From positions 1-47,500 of the forward strand of contig NZ_FQZU01000008.1 in the NCBI RefSeq assembly GCF_900142135.1: a stretch of DNA of 47,500 nucleotides, given 5' to 3'. Positions within the stretch are counted from its first letter, which is position 1; each line of letters begins with the position of its first letter. Below the pieces are notes generated by a model. The model did no database searches and was not told the origin of the DNA. It was given only the letters and a program-made list of their open reading frames with translations. This DNA is from Desulfatibacillum alkenivorans DSM 16219 (GTDB lineage Bacteria > Desulfobacterota > Desulfobacteria > Desulfobacterales > Desulfatibacillaceae). Of the stretch, positions 16,494-24,721 are shown in pieces. Made by a program: the position numbers and the translations under genes.

Positions 16494-17608
16494 AACCGGG
16501 CGATGACCGCGCCGGTCTGTCCCGGATGATAGCCTCTCAACAGGTCGATCTCCTCGCGGAAACGCCGGGTCTGCATAACGTCCAGCATCACCCGGATGGT
16601 GGGATGTTCAATCAGGTCCGAAGGAATTACCAAATCGCACCGAACCTCGGCAATGGGCGCGAAGTCCAGGCCGAATGCGCGGGCGATGGGCCTGAGCCCC
16701 AAAGCGGCGTCCGCTGCGCCGCAGGCCACCATTTGGGCGCCCTGGTTGTGAGACTTGACCGTTGTTTCGTATCCCGGGATTGCAGACCCGGGAACGCCGG
16801 CCTTGGCCAGTTCGTCATCCAGCAACACCCTGAGCGCGGCCCCGGGCTCCCGGTTGACGATGCGGACCATGCCGGACGCCAGATCAGCGGCCGAGCGCAG
16901 CCCCAGAGGATTGCCGGGCGCCACCATAAACCCCTCCTCCATCATGGAAAAACCCATGACAAGCCCTCCTGTCTCGGCGATTTTCTCCCGGGCCGCCGAT
17001 ACGTTGGCGCAAAATCCCGGCTTGTCGTGCAAATGGGTTCCGGCTATATGGGTTTCCCCCCTGGCCAGGGCGTTCAAGGAGGCGTGGCTGGAGGCGAATC
17101 GGCATAACACCCGGGCTTTGGGATCCTTCCGGGAAACGTGAGCGGCCAACAGCGTAAAAGCCGGATCGCACCCCATGAGAAACACCGAATTTTCCGCAGC
17201 CGATCCCGTCCCCAGGATTTTAAGGCCCTTGCCTTTGGAGTCAATCACCCCGTCCGCGGCTTTAAGCTCATGAGAAAAGGCGTACTCCCCCTCCAGGGGA
17301 TAGCCCACCAGCTTGTCCCGCACCCGGGCCAGGGAAACCCGCCCCCCGCCCTCTTCGCCGCCTTCAGGCAGCACAACCTCGCTGGCTTCCTCCTGGCATT
17401 CCTCCACAAAAAGCTCCTCCACGGTTCTACCCAAATGCCTGGCCAGTTTAAGGGCGACCCCCGTGTTGGGGAGATACTTGCCGGACTCGATGTCGTATAT
17501 GGCCTGCCGTTTCACCCCCACAAGATCGGCGAGCTGAGCCTGCGAAACGCCGGCTTCCTGCCGGAATTGTTTGACCTTGCAGCTAATGGAGTCGTTTTGT
17601 TTGCGCAT
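16490..17608 (-). CDS. XRE-type regulator with PBP-like ligand-binding domain
   Basis: A 372-residue regulator. Residues about 10-66 are a helix-turn-helix of the XRE/Cro type (AGVSQAQLADLVGVKRQAIYDIE). After a linker rich in Glu and Gly, residues about 105-370 form a periplasmic-binding-protein-like sensor domain without a signal peptide (KILGTGSAAENSVF, MVAPGNPLGLRSAADL, ADAALGLRPIARAFGLDF), matching the PBP_like/MoeA-associated sensor type. This architecture often accompanies molybdenum or tungsten uptake genes. Its position divergent from modABC, with inverted repeats between, suggests it senses molybdate (or a related ligand) in the cytoplasm and controls modABC and itself. Its 3' end overlaps the convergent gene by 4 bp. 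Confidence 0.85.
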   Translation of the reverse strand: MRKQNDSISCKVKQFRQEAGVSQAQLADLVGVKRQAIYDIESGKYLPNTGVALKLARHLGRTVEELFVEECQEEASEVVLPEGGEEGGGRVSLARVRDKLVGYPLEGEYAFSHELKAADGVIDSKGKGLKILGTGSAAENSVFLMGCDPAFTLLAAHVSRKDPKARVLCRFASSHASLNALARGETHIAGTHLHDKPGFCANVSAAREKIAETGGLVMGFSMMEEGFMVAPGNPLGLRSAADLASGMVRIVNREPGAALRVLLDDELAKAGVPGSAIPGYETTVKSHNQGAQMVACGAADAALGLRPIARAFGLDFAPIAEVRCDLVIPSDLIEHPTIRVMLDVMQTRRFREEIDLLRGYHPGQTGAVIARF

Positions 17609-17656
17609 GCGCCGCCCTTCCCGTTAAAAAACACGCCTGTCGTCTAAAAAATACTG

Positions 17657-17694
17657 TTGACGTCTGTACATGACTAATGTACCGTACAAACGTC
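17657..17694. promoter_or_regulatory. Candidate operator/promoter between XRE regulator and modA
   Basis: Nested symmetry is visible. GACGTCTGTAC (17659-17669) and GTACAAACGTC (17684-17694) form an 11-bp inverted repeat with one mismatch. Inside it, GTACAT (17666-17671) and ATGTAC (17677-17682) are a perfect 6-bp inverted repeat with a 5-bp centre. A plus-strand TTGACG (17657-17662) with TACCGT 17 bp downstream could be the modA promoter, so the operator would cover it. Likely target of the adjacent XRE regulator. Confidence 0.65.
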
Positions 17695-17765
17695 TTTTAT
17701 GCAAGACCCATGGGCGGGAAAGATTTGCGTTTGTTTAACCAGCCAGCCAGGAAAGGAAGAAGTGC

Positions 17766-18563
17766 ATGTTGAAATCTACAAAAAAGTATAATATTAGAAT
17801 TTGCTTGACAATTTTGTTTTTCGTGTTTTTATTTATTGCAGGGCTCGCGCCCCGGAACGCCGCCGCGGAAAAACAAGACCTCACCGTCTACGCCGCCGCA
17901 TCCACAACCAATGCTATGACGGATATCGCCAAAATGTTCGAAAAAACACACGCAGTCAAAATCAGGCTCTCCTTCGCCTCCTCCTCCACATTGGCGAAGC
18001 AGATAGAGAAAGGCGCCCCGGCTGACGTGTATCTATCGGCGAATCCCAAGTGGATGAATTATTTGGACGAAAGGGGCGTAACGCAAAAGGGGACCCGGGT
18101 GGATCTGCTGGGCAACCGGATCGTGTTCATCGCTCCTGAATCCAGCGCCATAGACAAGGTGGCTGTGGATTCCGGTCTGGATCTTCCCGCGCTGCTCGGC
18201 GACGGGCGCCTCTCCATGGGCGACCCGGACCATGTGCCTGCAGGCATGTACGGTAAAAAAGCCATGGAGAATCTGGGCTTGTGGGAAGGCGTGCAGAATA
18301 GGATCGCCCGCTCCAAGGACGTGCGTGCGGCCCTGGTGCTTGTAGAACGGGGCGAGGCGCCTTTGGGCCAGGTGTACGCCACGGACGCGGCCATCAGCAA
18401 GAAGGTGAAGGTCGTGGGCGTATTTCCCGAGTCCAGCCATCCGCCCATTGTTTACCCGGCGGCGCTGGTGCAGGATTCGGCGCCTGCACGGGAATTTTTG
18501 AAATATCTCGGGTCGCCGGAGGCCGCCGAGGTTTTCGCCGAATACGGATTCGCCGTTCGATGA
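17766..18563 (+). CDS. modA: Molybdate ABC transporter, substrate-binding protein
   Basis: A 265-residue periplasmic binding protein for molybdate/tungstate. A signal peptide covers residues 1 to about 34 (hydrophobic core LTILFFVFLFIAGLA). The mature protein starts near EKQDLTVYAAAS. Oxyanion-contacting motifs of ModA are visible: AAASTTNAMTDI, SFASSSTLAKQI, GAPADVYLSA and the DPDHVPAGMYG segment. It looks like ModA, not TupA or WtpA. The ATG follows AGGAAGAAGTGC. Its stop overlaps the modB start by 4 nt. Confidence 0.94.
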   Translation: MLKSTKKYNIRICLTILFFVFLFIAGLAPRNAAAEKQDLTVYAAASTTNAMTDIAKMFEKTHAVKIRLSFASSSTLAKQIEKGAPADVYLSANPKWMNYLDERGVTQKGTRVDLLGNRIVFIAPESSAIDKVAVDSGLDLPALLGDGRLSMGDPDHVPAGMYGKKAMENLGLWEGVQNRIARSKDVRAALVLVERGEAPLGQVYATDAAISKKVKVVGVFPESSHPPIVYPAALVQDSAPAREFLKYLGSPEAAEVFAEYGFAVR

Positions 18564-19261
18564 ATGAATTGTGGAACATATCGCCGGCGGAATGGACCGC
18601 CGTCAAACTGAGCTTAAAAGTTTCGGGGTGGGCCGTCTTCGGCAGCCTGCCCCCCGGGATTTTTTTAGCCTGGGTCCTTTCCAGGAAGCAGTTTCCCGGC
18701 AAGCGGGTTCTGGACGGGATAATCCATCTGCCCCTGGTGCTTCCCCCTGTGGTTACCGGATATATTTTGCTGCTGGCCCTGGGCCGCCAGGGATTTATCG
18801 GCAAGTTTCTGTATGAGGCTTTCGGATTTACCGTGGCCTTCACCTGGAAGGGGGCCGTCGTCGCCTCCGCGGTCATGGCTTTCCCCCTGCTGGTGCGCGC
18901 CGTGAGGCTTTCGGTGGATTCCGTGGATCAGGGCCTGGAAAAGGCGGCCCGCACTTTGGGGGCCGGTCCGCTCCGGGTGTTTTTCACCGTGTCTTTGCCC
19001 CTTATGATTCCCGGAATCATCACGGGCGCCATTTTGGCCTTCGCCAGAAGCCTGGGCGAGTTCGGCGCCACCATCACCTTTGTGTCCAATATCCAGGGGG
19101 AAACCCAAACCCTTCCCCTGGCCCTGTACTCATTAACCCAGATCCCGGACGGAGAAATGGGCGCTTTAAGGTTATGCATCGTGGCCGTTGTCCTGGCCAT
19201 GGCGGCGCTCCTGGCCTCCGAATGGATGTCCGGACGATTCGCCGAATATATAAAAGGATAG
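18560..19261 (+). CDS. modB: Molybdate ABC transporter, permease
   Basis: A 233-residue inner-membrane permease with five to six hydrophobic helices and the cytoplasmic EAA-loop motif EKAARTLGAGPLRVFFTVSLP, which docks to the ATPase. SLGEFGATITFVSN is a ModB hallmark. It overlaps modA by ATGA and ends 4 nt before the modC ATG. Standard length. Confidence 0.95.
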   Translation: MNELWNISPAEWTAVKLSLKVSGWAVFGSLPPGIFLAWVLSRKQFPGKRVLDGIIHLPLVLPPVVTGYILLLALGRQGFIGKFLYEAFGFTVAFTWKGAVVASAVMAFPLLVRAVRLSVDSVDQGLEKAARTLGAGPLRVFFTVSLPLMIPGIITGAILAFARSLGEFGATITFVSNIQGETQTLPLALYSLTQIPDGEMGALRLCIVAVVLAMAALLASEWMSGRFAEYIKG

Positions 19262-19265
19262 CACT

Positions 19266-20012
19266 ATGTTGAAAGTAAGGGTCCGGAAAAACCAGGGCGA
19301 GTTTTCCATCCAAGCCGGCTTTACCATTGAGGATTCCGGGGTTACGGCCCTGTTTGGATATTCCGGCGCGGGAAAAACCTCCATCGTCAACATGGTGGCC
19401 GGCCTTTCCGCCCCCGATTCCGGAGTGATCGAAATGAACGGCCGCAAGCTGTTTGATTCGGAGCAAGGAATCAACCTTCCTCCGGAGCAGCGCAGGGTGG
19501 GCTATGTGTTTCAGGACGCACGCCTGTTTCCCCATTTGACGGTCAAGGGGAATCTGATATTCGGCATGAAACTGGCGCCCAAGGGCAGCTTGTACGTGGA
19601 TTTTGACGAAGTGGTGGACATGCTGGGCATAGGCCCTTTATTAAGCCGCCGCCCGGCCCGGCTTTCCGGCGGGGAAAAACAGCGCGTGGCTATCGGCAGG
19701 GCCTTGTTGTGCAGCCCCTCGTTGCTGCTGATGGACGAACCATTGGCGTCCCTGGACGAAAACAGAAAGTCCGAGGTGCTTCCTTTTATAAGCAGGCTCA
19801 GCCAGGGCTTTTCCATCCCCATCCTGTATGTAAGCCACATGTTGAGTGAAATTGAAAAACTGGCGGACAACCTGGTTTTGCTGGAAAACGGAGGCGTTGC
19901 CGCTTCCGGACCTTTCGAGGCGTTGAAAAGCAGCAGGACTCTGGCGGAAATGAGGGGCGGCGGAGAATCCCGGGGGGCGTTGCACGCCCTGAATATTAAG
20001 TTGGCTTCCTGA
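19266..20012 (+). CDS. modC: Molybdate ABC transporter, ATP-binding protein lacking the Mop domain
   Basis: A 248-residue ABC ATPase. Walker A is GYSGAGKTS (about residues 32-40), the signature is LSGGEKQR, Walker B is LLLMDEPLASLD and the H-loop is YVSHMLSE. Typical ModC proteins are about 350 residues because of a C-terminal TOBE/Mop domain that binds molybdate and inhibits transport; this one stops shortly after the ATPase core. Stop and downstream sequence look normal, so I take this as a natural short form, not a truncation. It lies 4 nt after modB with AAAGGATAGCACT ahead of the ATG. Feedback control may instead rest with the divergent PBP-domain regulator. Confidence 0.93.
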   Translation: MLKVRVRKNQGEFSIQAGFTIEDSGVTALFGYSGAGKTSIVNMVAGLSAPDSGVIEMNGRKLFDSEQGINLPPEQRRVGYVFQDARLFPHLTVKGNLIFGMKLAPKGSLYVDFDEVVDMLGIGPLLSRRPARLSGGEKQRVAIGRALLCSPSLLLMDEPLASLDENRKSEVLPFISRLSQGFSIPILYVSHMLSEIEKLADNLVLLENGGVAASGPFEALKSSRTLAEMRGGGESRGALHALNIKLAS

Positions 20013-20291
20013 CGCCCGTTTTTGATGAATTCCAAAACCTTGGCCGCCCGCTGGCGGCTGCGGCCTCCTCAACTCCACGGAAAAATGCTTGACCCCGTAT
20101 TTTTGCTGATTTAATATCCTCCCATAAGCGCCTTGAAAATTTCCTTTTTGCAAATCGCTCATAGTTCATTTCGACGCGGATGCGCCTGTTCTTAGGCCTG
20201 CATTTTCTGCTTTGTTCAACATTTAAATTTTCCGACCAACGCCGCACCAAACATTTTATCCAAGGATGGAAACTTGCTAGGGAGGTGTTCC

Positions 20292-21326
20292 ATGGCGTCT
20301 CAATTTTTCACCCGCATTTTTGTTTTTTCTGCAGTTGCAATAGCTTTGTTAGCCGCTACGCCCTATGCGTCGGCGGGCAAGGAAGAGTCTCGCATCCAGT
20401 GGAAGCTGGCATGTCTGGCGCCCAAAGACGTGGGCTATGCAGTGCGCGTGCGCGAAATTCTGATCCCCGAAGTGGAAAAAGCCACGGCAGGCGCCCTGTC
20501 GGTCAAGGTGTACTGGGGCGGGGTCATGGGCAATGATGAAGAAACCCTTAAAAAGATGAGGATCGGCCAGTTGCAGGGCTCCGGGCTTTCCGGCGAAGGC
20601 ACCTTTAAACTCGCCGACGACATCAGCGTTCTGGGGCTTCCCTTCCTGTTTGAGTCTTATGATGAAGTGGACTATCTGCGCGAGCAAATGACGGACGAGT
20701 TCGATGCCATTGTGGAGGAGAAGGGCCTTAAGCTGCTGACCTGGCTGGATCAGGATTTCGACCAGATTTACACGGCTAAGCACCCCATATTCGTTTTGGA
20801 GGATTTTTCCAAATCCTCTTTCATCACCTGGTTCGGCCCTCTGGAAGGCAGGCTCCTGGAAACCATGGGCGCCACGGCCACCCCCATGAGCGTCATGGAA
20901 ATTCCCTCCTCCCTCAGATCCAACATTGCAGAGGGGGTGATTGCGCCCGCCATCTGGGTGCTGGGCGCCCAGTTGTATGCGACCATGCATAATGTCAACG
21001 CCATGCACATACGCTATGTGCCGGCCTTTCCGGTGGTCACCCAAAACGCCTGGGACATGCTTTCGGATGAGCACAAGGAAACCATCCATAGGGAACGCAG
21101 GGGATGGACAAAAACCTTTAATGCGCTGACCCGTCAGGATACGGAAAAGTGCCTGGAAGCCATGATCAAGTACGGCATGGTGTTGACCGAAACCCCGCCC
21201 GGAGAGTTGAGGCGCATCCAGGATCGCGCCAGAGGGATTTGGGAGCCTTTGGCCGGGGAGCTTTATTCCCGGGAAATTTATGATCAGGTCCTGGCGCATC
21301 TTAAAGAATATCGGGCGGGGAACTGA
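20292..21326 (+). CDS. Orphan TRAP transporter substrate-binding protein (DctP family)
   Basis: A 344-residue periplasmic solute-binding protein of the TRAP DctP family. A signal peptide spans residues 1 to about 28 (MASQFFTRIFVFSAVAIALLA...). KLACLAPKDVGYAVRVREILIPEVEKATAG and the VKVYWGGVMGNDEETLKKMRIGQLQG block are the family opening, and LGLPFLFESYDEVDYLRE follows. I start at ATG 20292 behind GGGAGGTGTTCC; a TTG six codons upstream is not needed. No membrane subunits (DctQ/DctM) are adjacent or anywhere in the window. It precedes an NtrC-type regulator gene but is separated from it by a hairpin, so it is probably its own transcript. It may serve a distant permease or act as a sensory ligand-binding protein. 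Confidence 0.88.
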   Translation: MASQFFTRIFVFSAVAIALLAATPYASAGKEESRIQWKLACLAPKDVGYAVRVREILIPEVEKATAGALSVKVYWGGVMGNDEETLKKMRIGQLQGSGLSGEGTFKLADDISVLGLPFLFESYDEVDYLREQMTDEFDAIVEEKGLKLLTWLDQDFDQIYTAKHPIFVLEDFSKSSFITWFGPLEGRLLETMGATATPMSVMEIPSSLRSNIAEGVIAPAIWVLGAQLYATMHNVNAMHIRYVPAFPVVTQNAWDMLSDEHKETIHRERRGWTKTFNALTRQDTEKCLEAMIKYGMVLTETPPGELRRIQDRARGIWEPLAGELYSREIYDQVLAHLKEYRAGN

Positions 21327-21438
21327 ACAAAGCCGTGCCCTGACGGTCTGGCATGCCAGATTTTTGATGGATGCTCCCTCCAGGAATGCATTGAAAAATG
21401 CCCTTGCCAAGCAGGAAGTAAAGAGGGAGAATAAATGC

Positions 21439-21468
21439 GAGGCGCCCCATGGGGCCGCAAGGCGCCTC
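21439..21468 (+). terminator. Hairpin after the TRAP binding protein gene
   Basis: GAGGCGCC (21439-21446) pairs perfectly with GGCGCCTC (21461-21468) and is followed by CTCTTATT. The U-run is short, so it is a modest terminator candidate. It also argues that translation of the next gene starts downstream of it. Confidence 0.5.
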
Positions 21469-21502
21469 CTCTTATTCCCTCCTTCGCCTTCAGGATGCAA
21501 GA

Positions 21503-23800
21503 ATGGATCCCTATTCCGGTCAAATGTCCGTATTGATAATTGACGACGACGAAGCCATCTGCAAGGCTTTGGGCAATTATTTTGAAGACCTGGGCTTTAT
21601 TGCTTATCAGGCGGATGCAGGTCTGGAAGGCCTGGATGTGCTGCTGGAGTGCAGGCCGGACGCCGTTTTGGTGGACCTCGCCATGCCGGGCATGGGAGGC
21701 TTGGAGTTTTTGGCCCGGGCCAGGGAGATTGCTCCGGAGACTCCTATGATCGTGGTTTCAGGGACCGGCCACCTGGAGGATGCGGTGGAGGCTTCCAGGC
21801 TGGGGGCGGTGGACTACATCACCAAGCCCATTCTGGACATGGCCGTGGTGGAGAACTCCGTCAAGCGGGCCCTGGAGCACTCCAGGCTGAAAAGGGAGAA
21901 CAAGGACTATTCCGAGCGACTGGAAGACCTTGTCCTCACGCGTACGGAAGCCCTCCGGCAGCGCACCCAGGCTTTGGAAGAGGCCAACGCCCATTTGACC
22001 GAGGAGATGACCCACCGGAAAAAGACCGAGGAAGCCCTCAGGGCCAGCGAGGCGCGGTTTCGGGAGCTTGCGGACCTGCTGCCTCAGACGGTGTTCGAAA
22101 TAGACGGGCCGGGCAAGCTGGTGTTCATAAACAAGCACGGCCTCCGCACCCTGGGATATGCGCAAGAGGATATTGAGAGGGATATTCAGGCCATTCAGAT
22201 GGTCTCGCCGGAAGACAGGAAACGCATCGGCCAAATATTTTCCAGGCTTTTGAAAGGCGAGGTCATATCCCCCAACGAGTACACGGCTCTTCGGAAGGAT
22301 GGATCGCAGTTCCCGGCCATGATGTATTCCAGTCCGGTGCTTCACCAAGGGAGGATTGTGGGCTCCCGCGGGGTTTTGTTCGACCTCACCGATTTGAAAA
22401 GGACCGAAAAAGCCCTCCGCGACAGCCAGGCGCGTTTGAGCGCCATCATCGAGGTGTTCGAGGGATTCATCTACACCTGCACCCAGGATTACCGGATTAC
22501 CTTCACCAATAAGAAATTGCAGCAACACCTGGGCAAGGACTGCGTCGGTGAGTTATGTTACCAGGCGCTTTACGGTCAGGACTCCCCCTGCGAACGATGC
22601 GCCATGGACCAGGCGGCCAACGGCGAAACCGTGCGTCAGGAATTCCTGGGGCCCCTGGACGGCCGCTGGTATTACTCCGTGGACACCCCCGTGAGGGAGG
22701 CGGGGGACGGCGCTTCCTGCAAACAGTCCATTGTCATTGACATCACGGATAGAAAAACGGCCGAAGAAGCCTTGCGCAAAAGCGAGGCCCAACTGCGGGA
22801 GGAGAATATCCGCCTGCGCTCCTCCATCAAAAGGTCGGGCCGCTTCGGCAGCATCATCGGCAAAAGCGAGGCCATGGAGCAGGTGTACGAAACCATCCTG
22901 AAAGCCGCGGTTTCCACGGCCAGCGTCATTATCTACGGGGAGTCGGGCACCGGCAAGGAGCTGGCCGCAAGAACCATCCACGAAATGAGCCAACGCGCCC
23001 AAGGCCCCTTTATCCCGGTGCACTGCGGCGCCATTCCCCCTAATCTGATAGAAAGCGAGTTTTTCGGCTACAAAAAAGGGGCCTTCACCGGCGCCGATCA
23101 GGACAAGCCCGGATTTTTGGCCTCGGCCGACAAAGGAACCCTGTTTCTGGACGAGGTGGGGGAAATCCCGCCGGCCATGCAGGTGAAGCTCCTGCGGGCC
23201 ATCGCCGGGGACGGCTATACGCCCCTGGGCGGACGGGAAACCTTATACCCGGACATCCGCTTTGTGGCGGCCACCAACCGGGATCTATTCGATCTGATGG
23301 AGCAGGGCGCGCTGCGCGAAGACTTTTTCTACCGCATCCACATCCTGCCCATCCACCTGCCCCCCTTGCGTCAGCGCAGGGAGGATATTCCCCTTTTGGT
23401 GCGGCATTTCATGGAAAAATACGCCGGGGATCAGCCCGTCCCACCCATGCCGCCCGATTTTTTGAAAAGCCTGCAAAAGGCCTATTGGCGCGGAAACGTG
23501 CGTGAACTGGAAAGCGCCGTTCACCGTTTTACGACCCTGCGGGAAACCGCCCCCCAAAGCCTGGCCGACTCCTCGCCGGGATCCGGCGCCCCCAAAGGCG
23601 CCAGGCCTGCCTCTCCTGTCCGCCTGCCTAAGCTGTTGGGCAAGGAGGAGCCCACCCTCAAGGAGGTGGCGGCCGCGGCGGAGCGGGAGTACATCCTCCA
23701 GTTGCTGGAGCGGTATAAGTGGAACCGGAGCCGGGCGGCGGAGATCTTGGGGGTGGATCGGCGGACCTTATTTCGGAAGATCAAGGAATACGGGCTTTAA
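21503..23800 (+). CDS. Sigma-54-dependent response regulator, REC-PAS-PAS-AAA-Fis
   Basis: A 765-residue NtrC-family activator with two extra sensory domains. The receiver domain (about 8-125) has Asp14-Asp15-Asp16 and phosphoacceptor Asp58 in [11 protein letters not shown] coiled coil (about 125-190) precedes PAS1 (about 195-310) and PAS2 (about 325-435); PAS2 holds a cysteine cluster, C-x4-C-x10-C-x2-C. The AAA+ domain has Walker A at 479-486 (GESGTGKE), the sigma-54 contact loop GAFTGA at 526-531 and Walker [10 protein letters not shown] Fis-type helix-turn-helix ([18 protein letters not shown]) ends it. I start at ATG 21503, after AGGATGCAAG; an upstream in-frame ATG lies in a hairpin. 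It directly precedes a sigma-54 promoter, its probable target. Confidence 0.93.
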   Translation: MDPYSGQMSVLIIDDDEAICKALGNYFEDLGFIAYQADAGLEGLDVLLECRPDAVLVDLAMPGMGGLEFLARAREIAPETPMIVVSGTGHLEDAVEASRLGAVDYITKPILDMAVVENSVKRALEHSRLKRENKDYSERLEDLVLTRTEALRQRTQALEEANAHLTEEMTHRKKTEEALRASEARFRELADLLPQTVFEIDGPGKLVFINKHGLRTLGYAQEDIERDIQAIQMVSPEDRKRIGQIFSRLLKGEVISPNEYTALRKDGSQFPAMMYSSPVLHQGRIVGSRGVLFDLTDLKRTEKALRDSQARLSAIIEVFEGFIYTCTQDYRITFTNKKLQQHLGKDCVGELCYQALYGQDSPCERCAMDQAANGETVRQEFLGPLDGRWYYSVDTPVREAGDGASCKQSIVIDITDRKTAEEALRKSEAQLREENIRLRSSIKRSGRFGSIIGKSEAMEQVYETILKAAVSTASVIIYGESGTGKELAARTIHEMSQRAQGPFIPVHCGAIPPNLIESEFFGYKKGAFTGADQDKPGFLASADKGTLFLDEVGEIPPAMQVKLLRAIAGDGYTPLGGRETLYPDIRFVAATNRDLFDLMEQGALREDFFYRIHILPIHLPPLRQRREDIPLLVRHFMEKYAGDQPVPPMPPDFLKSLQKAYWRGNVRELESAVHRFTTLRETAPQSLADSSPGSGAPKGARPASPVRLPKLLGKEEPTLKEVAAAAEREYILQLLERYKWNRSRAAEILGVDRRTLFRKIKEYGL

Positions 23801-23803
23801 AAA

Positions 23804-23825
23804 CCCATTATGGGACATTTTTGTC
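23804..23825. promoter_or_regulatory. Candidate enhancer (UAS) site 1
   Basis: Palindromic cluster CCCAT-T-ATGGG (23804-23814) running into GACA-N4-TGTC (23814-23825). It shares TGGGACATT with the complement of site 2 and lies about 150 bp upstream of the sigma-54 promoter. Confidence 0.6.
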
Positions 23826-23877
23826 TTATTCTTTCTTTTTGCAGTTAAAACAAGTTTTTATGTCTGAATATCGCACA

Positions 23878-23899
23878 ATTGGGAAAATAATGTCCCAAT
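23878..23899. promoter_or_regulatory. Candidate enhancer (UAS) site 2
   Basis: ATTGGGA (23878-23884) and TCCCAAT (23893-23899) form a perfect 7-bp inverted repeat with an 8-bp centre. AATGTCCCA (23889-23897) is the exact inverse of TGGGACATT in site 1 (23811-23819). The site ends 77 bp before the -24 element, a usual distance for NtrC-family binding. Confidence 0.65.
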
Positions 23900-23976
23900 C
23901 TCCGGATTTTGAAGAGCCTCCTGCTTTTGCTGTTTATATGCTTTAAAATCAGCTTTTTATATTTGACTGTTCGCGT

Positions 23977-23992
23977 TGGCACACCCTTTGCC
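23977..23992 (+). promoter_or_regulatory. Sigma-54 promoter of satP-acyl-CoA synthetase operon
   Basis: TGGCACACCCTTTGCC is a full match to the TGGCAC-N5-TTGC consensus at the correct spacing, 60 bp before the satP ATG. Together with the upstream activator gene and two symmetric sites it forms a complete enhancer-promoter unit. Confidence 0.9.
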
Positions 23993-24052
23993 TTATAGGT
24001 GGGCGTAGGCTGCAGCATCCCACCCCCACCCAAAAACAAGGAAGGAGCCATC

Positions 24053-24721
24053 ATGTCACAGACTCAACAAGGAAATCCGGCAGTCGTTGGTTTGGCAGGT
24101 TTCGGACTCACCACCCTGGTCCTGCAATTTCATAATCTGGGAATATGCGGAATAGGCCCGGTGCTGGCCTTGGGCCTGGCCTTCGGAGGCATGGCCCAAC
24201 TCATCGCCGGCTATCAGGAATTCAAGTGCGGAAACAATTTCGGATACAGCGCCTTTGTCTCCTACGGCGCATTCTGGATCGCACTGGGCATCATTTTTCT
24301 TTTAAATCACTTTAATATTTATAAAGCCGGCGCCCAGGACGTGGGCATGTTCCTGGTGGCCTGGACCCTGTACACCGCCATCATGTGGGTGGGCGCCATG
24401 CGCATCCACGGCGCCATGGCCATTACCTTCACGACATTGTTAATCGGTTTTATCCTGCTGGATCTGGCTCATTTCGGATTTCCGGCCCTGACCAAAGTGG
24501 CCGCAATCGACCTGATTTTCTGCGCTTTGGCGGCCTGGTACATGATGGCCTCCGCCATTTACACCCAGGTTTTCGGCCGGACCATCCTGCCTTTGGGCAA
24601 ACCCTGGATCAGTCCCCCTGCTTCGGCGGCCTCCCATGCCGGCGGCGGACAGATTCCGAAAGACATGGCCTATGTGGCCAAGGAGCAGACGCAAGGAGGC
24701 GAGAATGACGCAAGCATATGA
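24053..24721 (+). CDS. satP: Acetate/succinate-type permease (GPR1/FUN34/YaaH family)
   Basis: A 222-residue membrane protein of the AceTr family with six hydrophobic helices. The signature NPAVVGLAGFGLTTL opens the first helix (NPAPLGL in the family), and GGMAQLIAGYQEFKCGNNFG is the second conserved block, also containing the F-G-x3-F-x-S-Y-G-x-F-W run. Relatives carry acetate, succinate or other small carboxylates with protons. The C-terminal tail is hydrophilic. I choose ATG 24053 behind GGAAGGAGCCATC; the frame opens earlier but would lie close to the -12 element. Its 3' end overlaps the acyl-CoA synthetase gene by 17 nt, linking uptake with activation. Confidence 0.9.
   Translation: MSQTQQGNPAVVGLAGFGLTTLVLQFHNLGICGIGPVLALGLAFGGMAQLIAGYQEFKCGNNFGYSAFVSYGAFWIALGIIFLLNHFNIYKAGAQDVGMFLVAWTLYTAIMWVGAMRIHGAMAITFTTLLIGFILLDLAHFGFPALTKVAAIDLIFCALAAWYMMASAIYTQVFGRTILPLGKPWISPPASAASHAGGGQIPKDMAYVAKEQTQGGENDASI

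Noticed and set aside
20042-20065. GGCCGC...GCGGCC hairpin after modC as a terminator
   Set aside because: The stem is real but no T-run follows, so I did not list it as a terminator.
20268-20282. TGG...TTGCT in front of the TRAP binding protein as a sigma-54 promoter
   Set aside because: The spacing between GG and GC is too short for a -24/-12 element.
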